The position numbers and the translations under genes are program-made. DNA of 5,939 nt from Shewanella sp. (GTDB lineage Bacteria; Pseudomonadota; Gammaproteobacteria; Enterobacterales; Shewanellaceae), in the NCBI GenBank assembly GCA_004195335.1, contig SDWK01000921.1:1-5939 (forward strand). Reading direction: 5' to 3'. Below are positions 5,504-5,939 of this stretch, one piece after another (position 1 is the stretch's first letter; each line of letters starts with the position of its first letter). Below the pieces are notes generated by a model, which was not told the DNA's origin, ran no database searches, and worked only from the letters and a program-made list of their open reading frames with translations.

Positions 5504-5939
5504 CTAGATAAACTCTCTATTTTCGGCTTCGATATCTTTTGCCGCTTTTAGCAGGTAGACAATTAAAAGCATTAATAAAATGGTGGTAATGTCACCAAAA
5601 TCTATTGTCAGTTCTATGCTGGTGTGTTCAAAAAGTTGTTTATGGTAATAGCCTGTCCCCAGATGCTGGACAATCTCTAATCCGAAATCGAATACTTTTA
5701 TCCATATCAACCACAGATAACAGCGCATCGCCTCATGGCCGAAAAATTGTCCCTGTTGATAATGGCTGAGCAACTTCTGTAACCAATAAACACCCACGAA
5801 TAGCATGATAAACAGGGGAGACTGAATCGCTAAAAGTATACTTCTACTGGCACGTTCATCCTGCCAGAGTTCATGAAACAGGTGACTGGTCGCAAAACGA
5901 ATGTCCCCATGGACAAAGTAACTGTACCCCAGATACACC
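5504..5939 (-). CDS. DUF2975-type integral membrane protein (5' end outside window)
   Basis: The 144 visible residues run to the window edge with no certain start. The GTG at 5938 could be an internal valine, and DUF2975 proteins are usually somewhat longer with one more membrane segment, so the N-terminus is probably missing. Three hydrophobic segments are visible: about 33-57 (ILLAIQSPLFIMLFVGVYWL), 72-93 (CYLWLIWIKVFDFGLEIV) and 115-132 (GDITTILLMLLIVYLLKA). Family features are YQQGQFFGHEAMRCY between the first two, the approach LTIDFGDITT to the last, and the acidic end KDIEAENREFI. Inner-membrane location is expected. No function is established for the family. The tight linkage to the HTH gene downstream suggests a membrane protein and regulator unit, possibly with the membrane protein influencing the regulator. 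Confidence 0.8.
   Translation of the reverse strand, partial: VYLGYSYFVHGDIRFATSHLFHELWQDERASRSILLAIQSPLFIMLFVGVYWLQKLLSHYQQGQFFGHEAMRCYLWLIWIKVFDFGLEIVQHLGTGYYHKQLFEHTSIELTIDFGDITTILLMLLIVYLLKAAKDIEAENREFI

Overview
The window looks like a chromosomal segment of a marine-type gammaproteobacterium, most likely Shewanella or a close relative. The evidence is a UbiD and a Fre that follow the E. coli proteins almost residue for residue, the conserved ubiD-fre gene order, a CheV-type chemotaxis adaptor, moderate GC content, and intergenic GAGTRAC / TTCGCTACGAG repeats of a kind I associate with Shewanella genomes. No rRNA, tRNA, CRISPR array, transposase or phage gene was seen.

Layout. Positions 1-183 are a short non-coding leader. 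A RimJ/RimL-like GNAT acetyltransferase (184-714, +) converges with a cheV-like gene (758-1738, -). The 250 bases upstream of cheV hold a candidate promoter, a dyad over its -35 region, and a degenerate heptad repeat. Next comes a small secreted protein very rich in Trp, Tyr, Asn and Arg (1990-2481, -), transcribed away from ubiD. The gap between these divergent genes carries a good extended -10 promoter for ubiD (2684-4165, +). fre (4246-4956, +) follows 80 bases later and probably shares its transcript. A compact repeat/hairpin element begins right after the fre stop codon and reaches about 5095. The right end is a minus-strand pair: a DUF2975-type membrane protein cut by the window edge (5504-5939) and, 3 bases after its stop codon, a Cro/C1-type HTH regulator (5276-5500). 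Behind them lies an open frame with no usable start (5125-5334), probably a decayed gene end.

How the genes work together. UbiD decarboxylates the polyprenyl-hydroxybenzoate intermediate of ubiquinone synthesis using prenylated FMN. Fre makes free reduced flavin, so the pair plausibly links flavin reduction to the UbiX/UbiD step. CheV couples chemoreceptors to CheA and carries its own receiver domain. The DUF2975-HTH pair is a common two-gene unit with no settled function. The GNAT enzyme and the Trp/Tyr-rich protein have no evident link to their neighbours.

I found no clear multi-gene novel system. The items most worth a second look are the repeat element behind fre, the start-less open frame behind the HTH gene, and the Trp/Tyr-rich secreted protein.
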